Below, piece after piece: positions 51,848-59,207 of a stretch of 64,000 nt of DNA. This stretch comes from FEN-1219 sp963728995 (GTDB lineage Bacteria > Pseudomonadota > Gammaproteobacteria > Steroidobacterales > Rariloculaceae), in contig CAVSMD010000001.1 of NCBI GenBank assembly GCA_963728995.1, positions 347,435 to 411,434 on the forward strand. The letters run 5' to 3'. Below the pieces are notes generated by a model, which was not told the DNA's origin, made no database searches, and saw only the letters and a program-made list of their open reading frames with translations. A program made the position numbers and the translations under genes. Within the stretch, counting starts at the first letter, position 1. The number at the start of each line of letters is the position of its first letter.

Positions 51848-52450
51848 ATGAAATACAGCATTGTTGGATCAGGCGTCGTAGGCAAAACGTTGGCCGGCAT
51901 CTTCGCGAGGGCGAACACTGACGTCCTCATTGCCAATTCCCGGGGGCCAGAGTCGCTAGCCGAAATCGCTGCTGAGCTCGGGCCGCACGTTATTCCCGCT
52001 GCGGTAGATCAAGCGCTCGACGCAGACATCATTTTCTTCGCCGTTGGCTTTCTGCACTTCAAAGAAGTTGCAGCAAAGCGTCCCGACTGGACCGGAAAGA
52101 TCGTGATCGATGTCACCAATGCATTCATGCTCCCCGCCGATATACAGGAGAGTGAGCTCCATGGGCGCCTCTCCTCGGAGGTCAATGCAGAGCGCTTGCT
52201 CGGAGCGAAGCTGGTCAAGGCCTTCAACCAAGTACCAATGCGAGTATTGATCGGCCCTCTGCCCGATTCGACCGGCCGCCGAGTCGTCTTCGTTGCTAGC
52301 GACCACGAGGATGCCAGTGCCCAAGTCGCCCAACTGGCAGAGCTATTGGGTTTTGCTTCAATTCAGGTTGGCAAGATCGCTGAAGGCGGTCGACTCATTC
52401 AGGCGAGAGAAGCTCTCGTCCTCCAGAACTTAATCAAATACCCGATGTGA
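51848..52450 (+). CDS. NAD(P)-binding reductase of the F420-dependent NADP-reductase-like family, copy 1
   Basis: A 200-residue Rossmann protein: MKYSIVGSGVVGKTLAGIFA (GxGxxG), DADIIFFAVGFLHFKEVAA, KIVIDVTNAFMLPADIQ, and ERLLGAKLVKAFNQVPMRVL. This is the short-form FNO/YrpG-like family, found in bacteria without F420 as well; the usual electron partner is NADP. It is the first gene of a divergent set with the LysR at 50734. A paralogue lies at 53337, on the other side of an SDR. Its stop overlaps an open frame leading into that SDR. Confidence 0.87.
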   Translation: MKYSIVGSGVVGKTLAGIFARANTDVLIANSRGPESLAEIAAELGPHVIPAAVDQALDADIIFFAVGFLHFKEVAAKRPDWTGKIVIDVTNAFMLPADIQESELHGRLSSEVNAERLLGAKLVKAFNQVPMRVLIGPLPDSTGRRVVFVASDHEDASAQVAQLAELLGFASIQVGKIAEGGRLIQAREALVLQNLIKYPM

Positions 52451-52491
52451 CATACAAACGAAGACAAACACAGAACGAAGGATTAAAGATC

Positions 52492-53262
52492 ATGAACACA
52501 ATGGAAGGTACGGTCGCAGTCATCACCGGCGGAAGCAGCGGAATTGGCTTGGCCACAGCCAAGCGCTTCGTGGACGAAGGCGCCCACGTCGTGATCACTG
52601 GGCGACGAGAGAAAGAGCTGAAGGAGGCTGCCACGCTCATCAAGAAAAACGTTACGACGGTCGTCGGCGATGTGTCGCGCTTGGAAAATCTGGACCGGCT
52701 CTATGCCGTCGTGAAAGAGAACCATGGCCACATCGACATTCTCTTCGCGAACGCGGGCGCGGGGACAATCGCACCGCTCGCGGTAGCTACTGAGGCCCAT
52801 TTTGACCAGACGTTCGACGTGAACGTAAAGGGAATGTTCTTTACGGTGCAGAAGGCCCTTCCCCTCTTCAAAGACGGCGGTTCGATTATCCTGAACTCTT
52901 CGGTCTCAAACGTGCTGGGGCTTCCAGGATTCACTGCTTACGCCGCGAGTAAGGCGGCTGTCCGCAACTTCGCGCGCGGCTGGGCTTTGGAATTGAAAGA
53001 CCGCAAGATTCGCGTGAATTGTGTGAGCCCCGGAGCAATCGACACTCCGGCCTTAGCGACGACGACGGGCCTTACCGCTGAACAGGTCGGGCAAGCAGTC
53101 GCACAGTTCACCACGCAGATCCCAATGGGCCGCAGAGGCGTGCCCGAGGAAATCGCCGCAGCAGTCGCGTTCCTCGCCTCCGATGAAAGTTCTTACATCA
53201 CCGGTATAGACTTCCCGTCGATGGTGGCATGGCGCAGGTCTGACCCCGTCGCGGTTCCGTGA
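52492..53262 (+). CDS. short-chain dehydrogenase/reductase, C-terminus shifted
   Basis: A classical SDR of about 256 residues from ATG 52492 (AAGGA before it): TVAVITGGSSGIGLATAKRF (TGxxxGIG), the NAG motif FANAGAGTIAPLA, catalytic Ser in SIILNSSVSNVLGLP, YxxxK in GFTAYAASKAAVRNFARG and the PG motif CVSPGAIDTP. The end of the family, usually ITGxxxxVDGGxAQV, reads ITGIDFPSMVAWRRSD here, while the next frame gives VDGGMAQV followed by TGA at 53241-53243. One missing base near 53,214-53,220 would restore it. The C-terminal strand contributes to the tetramer, so the protein may be altered, or this may be a sequencing error. Confidence 0.88.
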   Translation: MNTMEGTVAVITGGSSGIGLATAKRFVDEGAHVVITGRREKELKEAATLIKKNVTTVVGDVSRLENLDRLYAVVKENHGHIDILFANAGAGTIAPLAVATEAHFDQTFDVNVKGMFFTVQKALPLFKDGGSIILNSSVSNVLGLPGFTAYAASKAAVRNFARGWALELKDRKIRVNCVSPGAIDTPALATTTGLTAEQVGQAVAQFTTQIPMGRRGVPEEIAAAVAFLASDESSYITGIDFPSMVAWRRSDPVAVP

Positions 53263-53336
53263 CGGGCTTTCTAGCCCCGTCAGTCATGGAACCGCACTTC
53301 TCAACTTTAATCTGAACGCAAGATCGGAGAATCATC

Positions 53337-53939
53337 ATGAGCTACGCAATTATCGGCTTTGGCAAGATCGGCCAGGCGCTGGCCAAGGCGTTTGCACGCA
53401 AGGGCATTGAAGTATCCGTTGCAACCACTCGCGACCCGACAAGCTTTGCATCCGCCGCGGCCGCGATCGGACCCACGATCATTCCCAAAACACTGGCGGA
53501 AGCGGTCAAGGCGGACATCGTCTTTTTGGCTGTCCGTTTCGAGTCGCACAAGGATGTCGCGAAGGCGCTGCCGACCTGGAAGGGGAAGACGATCGTCGAT
53601 GTGACCAATGCCTACGGCGTGTCCCCCGAGCAACTGGGAGGACAGCCTTCGTCTGCCAAGGTCGTCGCGCAGGCCTTCACCGGTGGAAAACTGGTCAAGG
53701 GCTTCAATCATTTGGTCGCTGCCATCTTTGAGCAGGATCCGGCCGTACATGGTGGCAGGAGAGTCGTGTTCCTGGCGAGCGACGATGATGGCGCCGCGGC
53801 GGAGATTGGTGTGCTCGCGGAAAAACTAGGTTTCGCGCCGATCAAGCTTGGCGCGCTTTCGGAAGGTGGACTGCTTGTGCAGGCGCGCGGAAATAGCTGG
53901 GGTCAACTGATCTTCATGGACTTGGTCAAGTTCGACTGA
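53337..53939 (+). CDS. NAD(P)-binding reductase of the F420-dependent NADP-reductase-like family, copy 2
   Basis: A 200-residue paralogue of 51848-52450: MSYAIIGFGKIGQALAKAFA, KADIVFLAVRFESHKDVAKA, TIVDVTNAYGVSPEQLGGQ, GGKLVKGFNHLVAAIFEQD. By eye the two share the fold and most motif positions but differ throughout, so the duplication is old or the genes were acquired separately. It lies about 75 bases after the SDR and 55 before the methyltransferase, same strand, likely one transcript. Partner substrate unknown. Confidence 0.87.
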   Translation: MSYAIIGFGKIGQALAKAFARKGIEVSVATTRDPTSFASAAAAIGPTIIPKTLAEAVKADIVFLAVRFESHKDVAKALPTWKGKTIVDVTNAYGVSPEQLGGQPSSAKVVAQAFTGGKLVKGFNHLVAAIFEQDPAVHGGRRVVFLASDDDGAAAEIGVLAEKLGFAPIKLGALSEGGLLVQARGNSWGQLIFMDLVKFD

Positions 53940-53993
53940 TGAACGTCACGTCCCCACCACGCTCGTAGAATGTTTAACCGCAAGGAGATCCGG

Positions 53994-54638
53994 ATGTACG
54001 GCCAAGCCAAGCTATCCGAGTTGATCCGGTTTGCACGAGTCGAGGCGGGCTCCACCGTCATCGATGTTTACCCAGGCGATGGCGACTGGACCCGTCTCTT
54101 CTCCGACATCGTCGGACGCGAAGGGCGGGTCTACAGCTTCGTGCCGGCCGAAGTCGCCCACTTCAAGAACGATCCTGTCGGCCGCATGCGGACGCTTGCG
54201 AAGGAGCCGGGCCGAGAGAACGTCGAAGCCGTCTCGGCGGACCTCGTGGCAATGCCGGACGCCATGCAACCAGCGGACGTCCTATGGCTACACCTGTTCT
54301 ACCACGATCTCCACACCTCGCTGATCCAGGCCAGGGGTGCGACGCCAGCCCACTTCAATCGAGTTGTCTACGAGCGGCTGAAGCCCGGTGGGTCCTACGT
54401 CATCGTCGACCACGCCGCCGCTGTCGGGGCAGGCACGAGCAACTCCCAATCGCTGCATCGGATTGAGCCTGCATCCGTTCGCGAGGCGGTGGAGGCGGCT
54501 GGCTTCGTACTGGACGCGGAAAGCACCATGCTCGCGAACAAGGACGATCCGCACTCGATCAAGGTGTTCGATCCCTCGATCAAGGGCGAGACCGATCGCT
54601 TCGCCTATCGGTTCGTGAAGCCCGAGTCACCGGCGTGA
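53994..54638 (+). CDS. class I SAM-dependent methyltransferase-like protein
   Basis: From ATG 53994, seven bases after AAGGAG; the earlier ATG at 53970 lacks such a site. Residues 1-214: MYGQAKLSELIRFARVEAGS, SAM motif I region STVIDVYPGDGDWTRLFSDI (YPGDGDW instead of the usual GxGxG), GRVYSFVPAEVAHFKN, and post-motif RLKPGGSYVIVDHAAAVGAG. Similar exported methyltransferases exist, but no signal peptide is seen here. It is last in the plus-strand set of module D-E. Target unknown. Confidence 0.8.
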   Translation: MYGQAKLSELIRFARVEAGSTVIDVYPGDGDWTRLFSDIVGREGRVYSFVPAEVAHFKNDPVGRMRTLAKEPGRENVEAVSADLVAMPDAMQPADVLWLHLFYHDLHTSLIQARGATPAHFNRVVYERLKPGGSYVIVDHAAAVGAGTSNSQSLHRIEPASVREAVEAAGFVLDAESTMLANKDDPHSIKVFDPSIKGETDRFAYRFVKPESPA

Positions 54639-54717
54639 GCGCTCTTTTTCCGCCACGAACACCCCCGCCCACAGAGGAATACCTGATGCGCTCTAGCTCG
54701 ATGGCTTTCAAGTCAGC

Positions 54718-55084
54718 CTCAGATAGCGGCCGAAGCCGCGATGTTTGCACCACTTCATCCCGGATTCTCGAGGCTGCTCTCTCGTCCGTGTTGAACGAAC
54801 ATAGGCACCGTTAGTTGGAGCTGAGCAAGGACCGGCGAGGACAATTAGATGAGCTAGTGCGCGACCAAACCGGTGCCCATAAGCCACCAGACCAATAGTC
54901 GGTAACTCATTGATGCTATGGTGGGTTGGTGGAGCAGAAGGGGATCGAACCCTCGACCTCCGCATTGCGAAAGCGATTCATAGTTCGTAACTGATTGATT
55001 CAACTACTGCGCTCGGAAGACGCTCGCTGCAACCCATCAGGACGAATCACAACGGCACTGGACCGTGTCCCGCAAAACTCCCGC
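54718..55084. repeat. tRNA-Ala attachment-site repeat, copy E (both arms)
   Basis: Left arm 54718-54926 (from TCAGATAGCGGCCGAAGCC, with CGGATTCTCGAGGCTGC), tRNA core from 54927, right arm to about 55084 (CCCGCAAAACTCCCGC). Closest in layout to copy D. The core's T-arm is intact (GGATCGAACCCTCGACC on the plus strand). Confidence 0.87.
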
Positions 55085-55265
55085 GACAAATCGAGAGCAG
55101 GATCCCGACACAAGGACTAGGTAGATCGTCTCCCGGGAACGGCAGCTCACTGCGAGGTAGCCCGGTCGCATCGTGTCTAGCGGTGGTCCACGCACCTAAA
55201 CCGCGTGTCTTCGAGAGGTGGAAATCCCATCACAGCTGAAACTGTGCGGTGCCGAGCAAGCCGGC
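55085..55265. other. intergenic region, nothing recognised
   Basis: About 180 bases between repeat E and the first rhs relic; no gene, hairpin or repeat was noticed. Confidence 0.35.
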
Positions 55266-55660
55266 CCAAGGTGCGTCCTTGGAAGCGCCGGGTCATAGAA
55301 GCGATGTTAGTTGTAGTTTAGGTTCGCCTCCGCATCGTAAGACTGCCCTGGCAGGCGCAGGTTGCGATCGACCCCTCGCCTATCTGTCTCGCCGTTCGCG
55401 TGTCCCCGCTCGTGACCTAGAGCAACAGCTTTCGGCGTCTCCTTTAGACCGGCTCCGGTTGTGCGTGCCGTACGTGAACGACACGTTCTCCGCCGGATCG
55501 ATCGTCGCGTTGCCCGCGGCATCGCGCGACACCGTGTTGCCGTCGTGCGTGACCGTGCGGTTGCTGTTCGCGGTGTAGGTCAGCGTCTGCGTGCTGGCAC
55601 CGTGCACGCGCGTCAGGCGGTTGCCGGCGGCGTCGTATGTTTCGCTAGGTCTGCGGAGCC
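55266..55660 (-). pseudogene. rhs toxin-tip relic, third copy
   Basis: Minus-strand fragments of an Rhs repeat protein in at least two frames: GNRLTRVHGASTQTLTYTA with NTVSRDAAGNATIDPAENVS and FTYGTHNR, then in the next frame NLRLPGQSYDAEANLNYN followed by TAA where intact members have a Tyr or Phe codon (NYNYxRFYDPA; the continuation HRFYDP is readable after the stop). No toxin or immunity domain remains. It marks the oldest decayed end of the rhs locus. Confidence 0.75.
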
Positions 55661-56013
55661 GCGATTCGCTGCCGAAGCCGCGCTACTTGGGTTGCATCCA
55701 GTTCTACCATCTTCGCGTATGCATCTTGGCTATCGGCGACAAAGCTCGGACCGATAAGCAACTCCGGCCAGTCTTGTAGGGAATTGCAGATCCAGTCCGC
55801 CGGGATCGACCGATCAGTAACTCTAAACAACCAGGCTGGCTTCCAGCCCGGATAGTCGAGATCATCAATGACGAGATAGGAGACGACACCGTCGTAGACA
55901 GAGATCGAGTGCACGTCGTACTCGCGCCCGCGCGAGACGTTGGGATCCCGCGCATAGGGTTCCACGCGCGTGGGGCACTGCGATATGTCCGGATCCCGAA
56001 ACTCAACTCTCAT
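55645..56013 (-). CDS. small cytosolic protein, probable immunity factor of the second rhs tip
   Basis: A 122-residue protein from ATG 56013 with GGGAG before it: MRVEFRDPDISQCPTRVEPY, YDVHSISVYDGVVSYLVIDD and PADWICNSLQDWPELLIGPS. It is acidic, single-domain and without a signal, and begins one base after the stop of the rhs tip at 56015, the usual place for the immunity gene of an Rhs/CDI toxin. I do not recognise the family. Role inferred from position. Confidence 0.72.
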   Translation of the reverse strand: MRVEFRDPDISQCPTRVEPYARDPNVSRGREYDVHSISVYDGVVSYLVIDDLDYPGWKPAWLFRVTDRSIPADWICNSLQDWPELLIGPSFVADSQDAYAKMVELDATQVARLRQRIAAPQT

Positions 56014-56014
56014 G

Positions 56015-56665
56015 TCATCTCCCAGGAAGAATGATCTTGAAATCATCGACGGCGCCAGTGACTGTGTTGAAAAGGTAGTGGACGTTAATTGGCTCACCTC
56101 CGGGTTTAACGATCTGCTGCATCTTGACCCAGCCTTCGGAGGCAGGCCACTGCGGATCGGTCATCTTAATCGGCAGTGGAGTTCCCTGAGCAGCGCGCCC
56201 CATTGCCTGCTCAACCGCGAGCTGTTCTCTCAAGGTTGTGGCGACCGCGGTCCCCTTTGAAAGGCTCGCGGTCGAACCACGTCCCAGCGCCTGCAATCCC
56301 TTTGCGGCAAACCGCTTCAAAACGCCGCCAAAGAGCTTGCTCACGGCCCCGCCGGGGACAGCACCGAGCGCTCCGGAGACCGCGACTTCCGTGCCGCTTA
56401 CACAGCTCAGTTGACCGTCGTGCTCATACAGCTGCCACGCAAAGTCGATCGCCGCGTTGACTCCCGCAGCCACTGCAGCCGCACACCATGGATTCGCCAG
56501 ACAGGCAACTATCGCGGGTACGAATTCCCCCGTCGGGTCCGTATACCTCAGTGGATTGCCGAGCCCATACGCGTACGTGTTTACGCCGCCCCCAAGCCCA
56601 ATCGGATCGCTCTCGACATACCGGCCAGTCGCCGGATCGTAGTCGCGGAAGTAGTTGTAAACAGA
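56015..56665 (-). pseudogene. orphan rhs C-terminal tip with toxin domain, second copy
   Basis: A displaced Rhs C-terminus. From about 56662: VYNYFRDYDPATGRYVESDP, IGLGGGVNTYAYGLGNPLRY, TDPTGEFVPAIVAC, the end of the Rhs core, followed by a variable region of about 165 residues with a hydrophobic Ala/Gly stretch (AAAVAAGVNAAIDFAWQ) and the tail PGGEPINVHYLFNTVTGAVD. The variable part should be the toxin; its family is not recognised. There is no start codon with a ribosome-binding site and no Rhs repeats before it, so it is silent unless it recombines with a complete rhs gene. The paired small gene follows directly. Confidence 0.78.
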
Positions 56666-56922
56666 TCGGCCCAACGACGTTCGTCGTACCCGACGACGGT
56701 TTCGCCAGTGCGTTCTTCGAGTTAGAAGCGGCCGAGCCGGTAGCACGATCGTCGATCCCGGTTTTGGACCCCCGATGCGAGTTTTTCCTTAGCGGCCGGT
56801 TCAAGGCAAGAGGGCGGGCATTGGGAGCGGCGCGCGGTAGCACGCCGTCCCTTGGTAATTCTGCCAGGGATGGCACACTACGCGCACGATGACAGAGTCG
56901 CGGAACCGAGAAACCCAAGCCG

Positions 56923-57198
56923 TCATCCGCCAAAGAATCGATCGATCAGCCCTTCCAGCATCTGACCTTCGCTTGTTGGCTCATAGTCCGCGTCGAATCC
57001 GACCTTTGCCAAGCGCTCCGTAAAGGCTGACCTGAATTCTTCTGCTATTTCCGCTGACACACGCACGGTATGCCTCTCGTTACCCGTCGACTCGGCTGAG
57101 TCGACTACATCGACGAGCGGTGCCGCGAGGAAATCGGTGTTCTTGAGATACATCAGCTCGCGCGGGGAAAGCTGCACTGTCTTCAGTTCTGAAGTCAT
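56923..57198 (-). CDS. small protein, probable immunity factor of the first rhs tip
   Basis: A 91-residue acidic protein: MTSELKTVQLSPRELMYLKN, ERHTVRVSAEIAEEFRSAFT and ERLAKVGFDADYEPTSEGQM. It starts 11 bases after the stop of the toxin tip at 57209, the normal place for an immunity gene. No known family is recognised; the helix pattern suggests a small all-alpha or mixed fold. Likely cytosolic. Could alternatively be an antitoxin-like regulator. Confidence 0.7.
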   Translation of the reverse strand: MTSELKTVQLSPRELMYLKNTDFLAAPLVDVVDSAESTGNERHTVRVSAEIAEEFRSAFTERLAKVGFDADYEPTSEGQMLEGLIDRFFGG

Positions 57199-57208
57199 TG
57201 CCAGGTGC

Positions 57209-57838
57209 TCAATGGGCGCCGCCCGAGAATGGATTCATGGAGACGATCTTGCCTGTCTGCGGATTGACGACCACGCGCGCATTCTGGCCGTTAAAGATCT
57301 GGAACGGACGGCCCTGATTGTCCACGCCTTCCACGATCTTGTTCGGGTTCTTCAACGCATCCAGCACTGCCTGAGGCCTAACGCCGGCACGCGACGCTCC
57401 GTCGCCGATTGCCCTCTGCACACCGTGACGGACTAGACCGGTAATCTCCGTGCCATTCTTCGCGATGATCTTGGCTGCGACGCGTTCAGCGACCTGCGCT
57501 TCTCCCTCGCCAGTTACGAACGAACCGATGATCCCGGCCGCCATTCCTCCCTTATAGCTGTTTGAACATTCATCGACGCCACCGTCAATTCCCAGTGCCG
57601 CACGAATACGGGCGCCTTGGTCAAAGAGCAATGCGTCGCCCAAGCCCGCCGATGCATTGACAATTCCTTGTGGTAGAGAGGGCCAATCGAACAGCCCATA
57701 CGGATCTACCCGAGAACCCGGATTCCCGCCGACATACGCATAGGTATTCAACCCGCCGTCGAGTCCGATCGGATCGCTCTCGACGTACCTCCCGGTGACC
57801 GGGTCGTAGTCCCGGAAGTAGTTGTAGTTTAGTCCGTT
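57209..57838 (-). pseudogene. rhs C-terminal toxin tip, separated from its core by an IS element
   Basis: From 57838: LNYNYFRDYDPVTGRYVESD, PIGLDGGLNTYAYVGGNPGS, RVDPYGLFDWPSLPQG, then a variable toxin part with RHGVQRAIGDGASRAGVRPQ, AVLDALKNPNKIVEGVDNQG and RPFQIFNGQNARVVVNPQTG to the stop. The final domain (HxxxR...GVRPQAVLDALKNP...GRxxQxFxGxNARVVVNPxTG) resembles small RNase-like toxin ends of polymorphic toxins, which is inference. Upstream the frame is cut by the IS256-type element. Together with 59184-63290 it would restore most of one rhs gene, less a missing segment of perhaps 60 to 80 residues at the junction. Confidence 0.82.
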
Positions 57839-59207
57839 TTGCTATTGTCAATTCTCGTTACGAGGAATTGATCAAGCGGCGGCAATGCTGAGTCTTATCC
57901 TTGATCTCCTCATATCGGCGTCAGCGCACGCCGGTATCCGCTGCACCAATGCCAAAGGCTTTCAGTTTCCGAAAACTCTGCTCGGCGTTGGTGGCGAGCT
58001 TGAACATGAACGCCAGCATCGTCGCGCGCGTCACGCAACCTTTCGCCCGATCGCTGAGATACCGATCGTCGCAAACGCCGACTCGATCCGTTCGTCGGGC
58101 GCAAGTGCACCGAGTGGTCGGCCGGGAAATCGTAGAACGCGAGCAGCGAAGCCCGATCCTTCTGCAAACACTCGACGGCTTTCGGGTACTTGGCCACGAA
58201 GGTGCCGGTGAAATAATCGAAGGCGGTGTACACTGACTGCTCGTGATCGTCAATCCTGAAACATTCTCTTGGATTTGGGCGGCAGCGCCTGTCGAGCAAA
58301 TAGATAGTCACGTTCCCCGATCTTCGCATCCCCCAGTGTTGTTCGCGAGTGGCCGGATAGATTTCAGCCAGCGCGGCCCAAAACCCAAGCGCTCCATCTC
58401 CGACCGCGAGCTCGGGCGGGATTTCCAGCCCGCGCGCTTTCAGCCCGAGCAATACCTCCCGCCAGCTCTGGGTCGATTCGCGCACGCCATCCTCGATCGC
58501 GAGAAACCGTTTCTGGCCGCGCTCATTCACGCCCATCACCACCAACACGCAGAGCCGCCCGTTCTCGCCCCGCAGACCGCTGTAGATGCCATCCACCCAC
58601 AGATACGCCCAGCGATCGGCATCCAGCCGCCGCTCGCACCAGCGCCGATGCTCGGCTTGCCATTTCAGCTTCAGCCGGCTCACCACCGGTGCCGACAATC
58701 CCTTCGCCTCATCGCCCACCAACACCCCGAGCGCTCCCTGCATGTCACCGGTCGAAATCCCGCGCAAGTACAGCCACGGCAGCGCCGCCTCGATACTCTT
58801 CGCCTTGCGCACGTACGGCGGCACCAGGCTCGAGCGAAACACCACCGGCTCCTCGATGCGGCTCCTCACTTTCGGCACGCGCACCGCCACCGGCCCAATC
58901 CCGGTCAACACCTCTCGCTCCGGCAGATGCCCGTTCCTCACCACCGCGGTGCGGCCGCGCTCGTCGCGTTTCTCCGCATGCTCGCCCAAACACACTTCCA
59001 GCTCCGACTCCACCGCTTGCTTCAGCAACTGCCGCGCCCCATCGCGCAGCAGCTCCGTCAACGCGTCGCGCGCGGATTCTGGCTTCTGAAATCGAACAAC
59101 CGTATCCTCACTCATGGCGTGCTCTCTCCTTGCTGAAATTGAACGTCAGACATTCAGATTTCAGCAGAGCACGCCGCTCTCTCTCAACTCATCCACCAGA
59201 AACGGTT
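57839..59207 (-). mobile_element. IS256-type insertion sequence, degenerate
   Basis: The stretch between the two rhs pieces. Reading on the minus strand, the element would run from about CCGTTTCTGG (59207) to GCAAAACGG (57838): both ends show CCGTTT inward, a short inverted terminal match. A partial hairpin TGCTGAAAT/ATTTCAGCA (59131-59166) precedes the transposase start. No target-site duplication is obvious, which fits an insertion followed by a deletion in rhs. Confidence 0.7.
57910..59115 (-). pseudogene. IS256-family transposase, frameshifted
   Basis: From ATG 59115: LTELLRDGARQLLKQAVESE, EVCLGEHAEKRDERGRTAVV, VRNGHLPEREVLTGIGPVAV, DGIYSGLRGENGRLCVLVVM (first catalytic Asp), PPELAVGDGALGFWAALAEI (second). 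After about 58,330 the frame is damaged: a 35-codon stretch reads properly only in another frame (ALPPKSKRMFQD), the main frame resumes at KYPKAVECLQKDRASLLAFY, then TNRIESAFATI (with the third catalytic Glu) and CVTRATMLAFMFKLATNAEQ each lie in different frames. At least three shifts, so the enzyme is dead. Confidence 0.88.

Noticed and set aside
26701..55000. Short proteins read across the tRNA-Ala repeats (for example GGAEGDRTLDLRIAKAIRDS or WWSRRGSNPRPPHCE, at 46749, 50542 and 54708)
   Set aside because: These are antisense translations of the tRNA 3' half, a well-known source of false hypothetical proteins. Their similarity to each other comes from the repeat.
26521..55084. CRISPR array or integron attC array
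   Set aside because: Repeats are 160 to 370 bases long and kilobases apart, with tRNA identity and no attC-like paired stems; neither Cas nor IntI genes are seen.
58243..59136. Plus-strand frames across the IS256-type element
   Set aside because: His/Pro/Ser-rich complement of the transposase gene.
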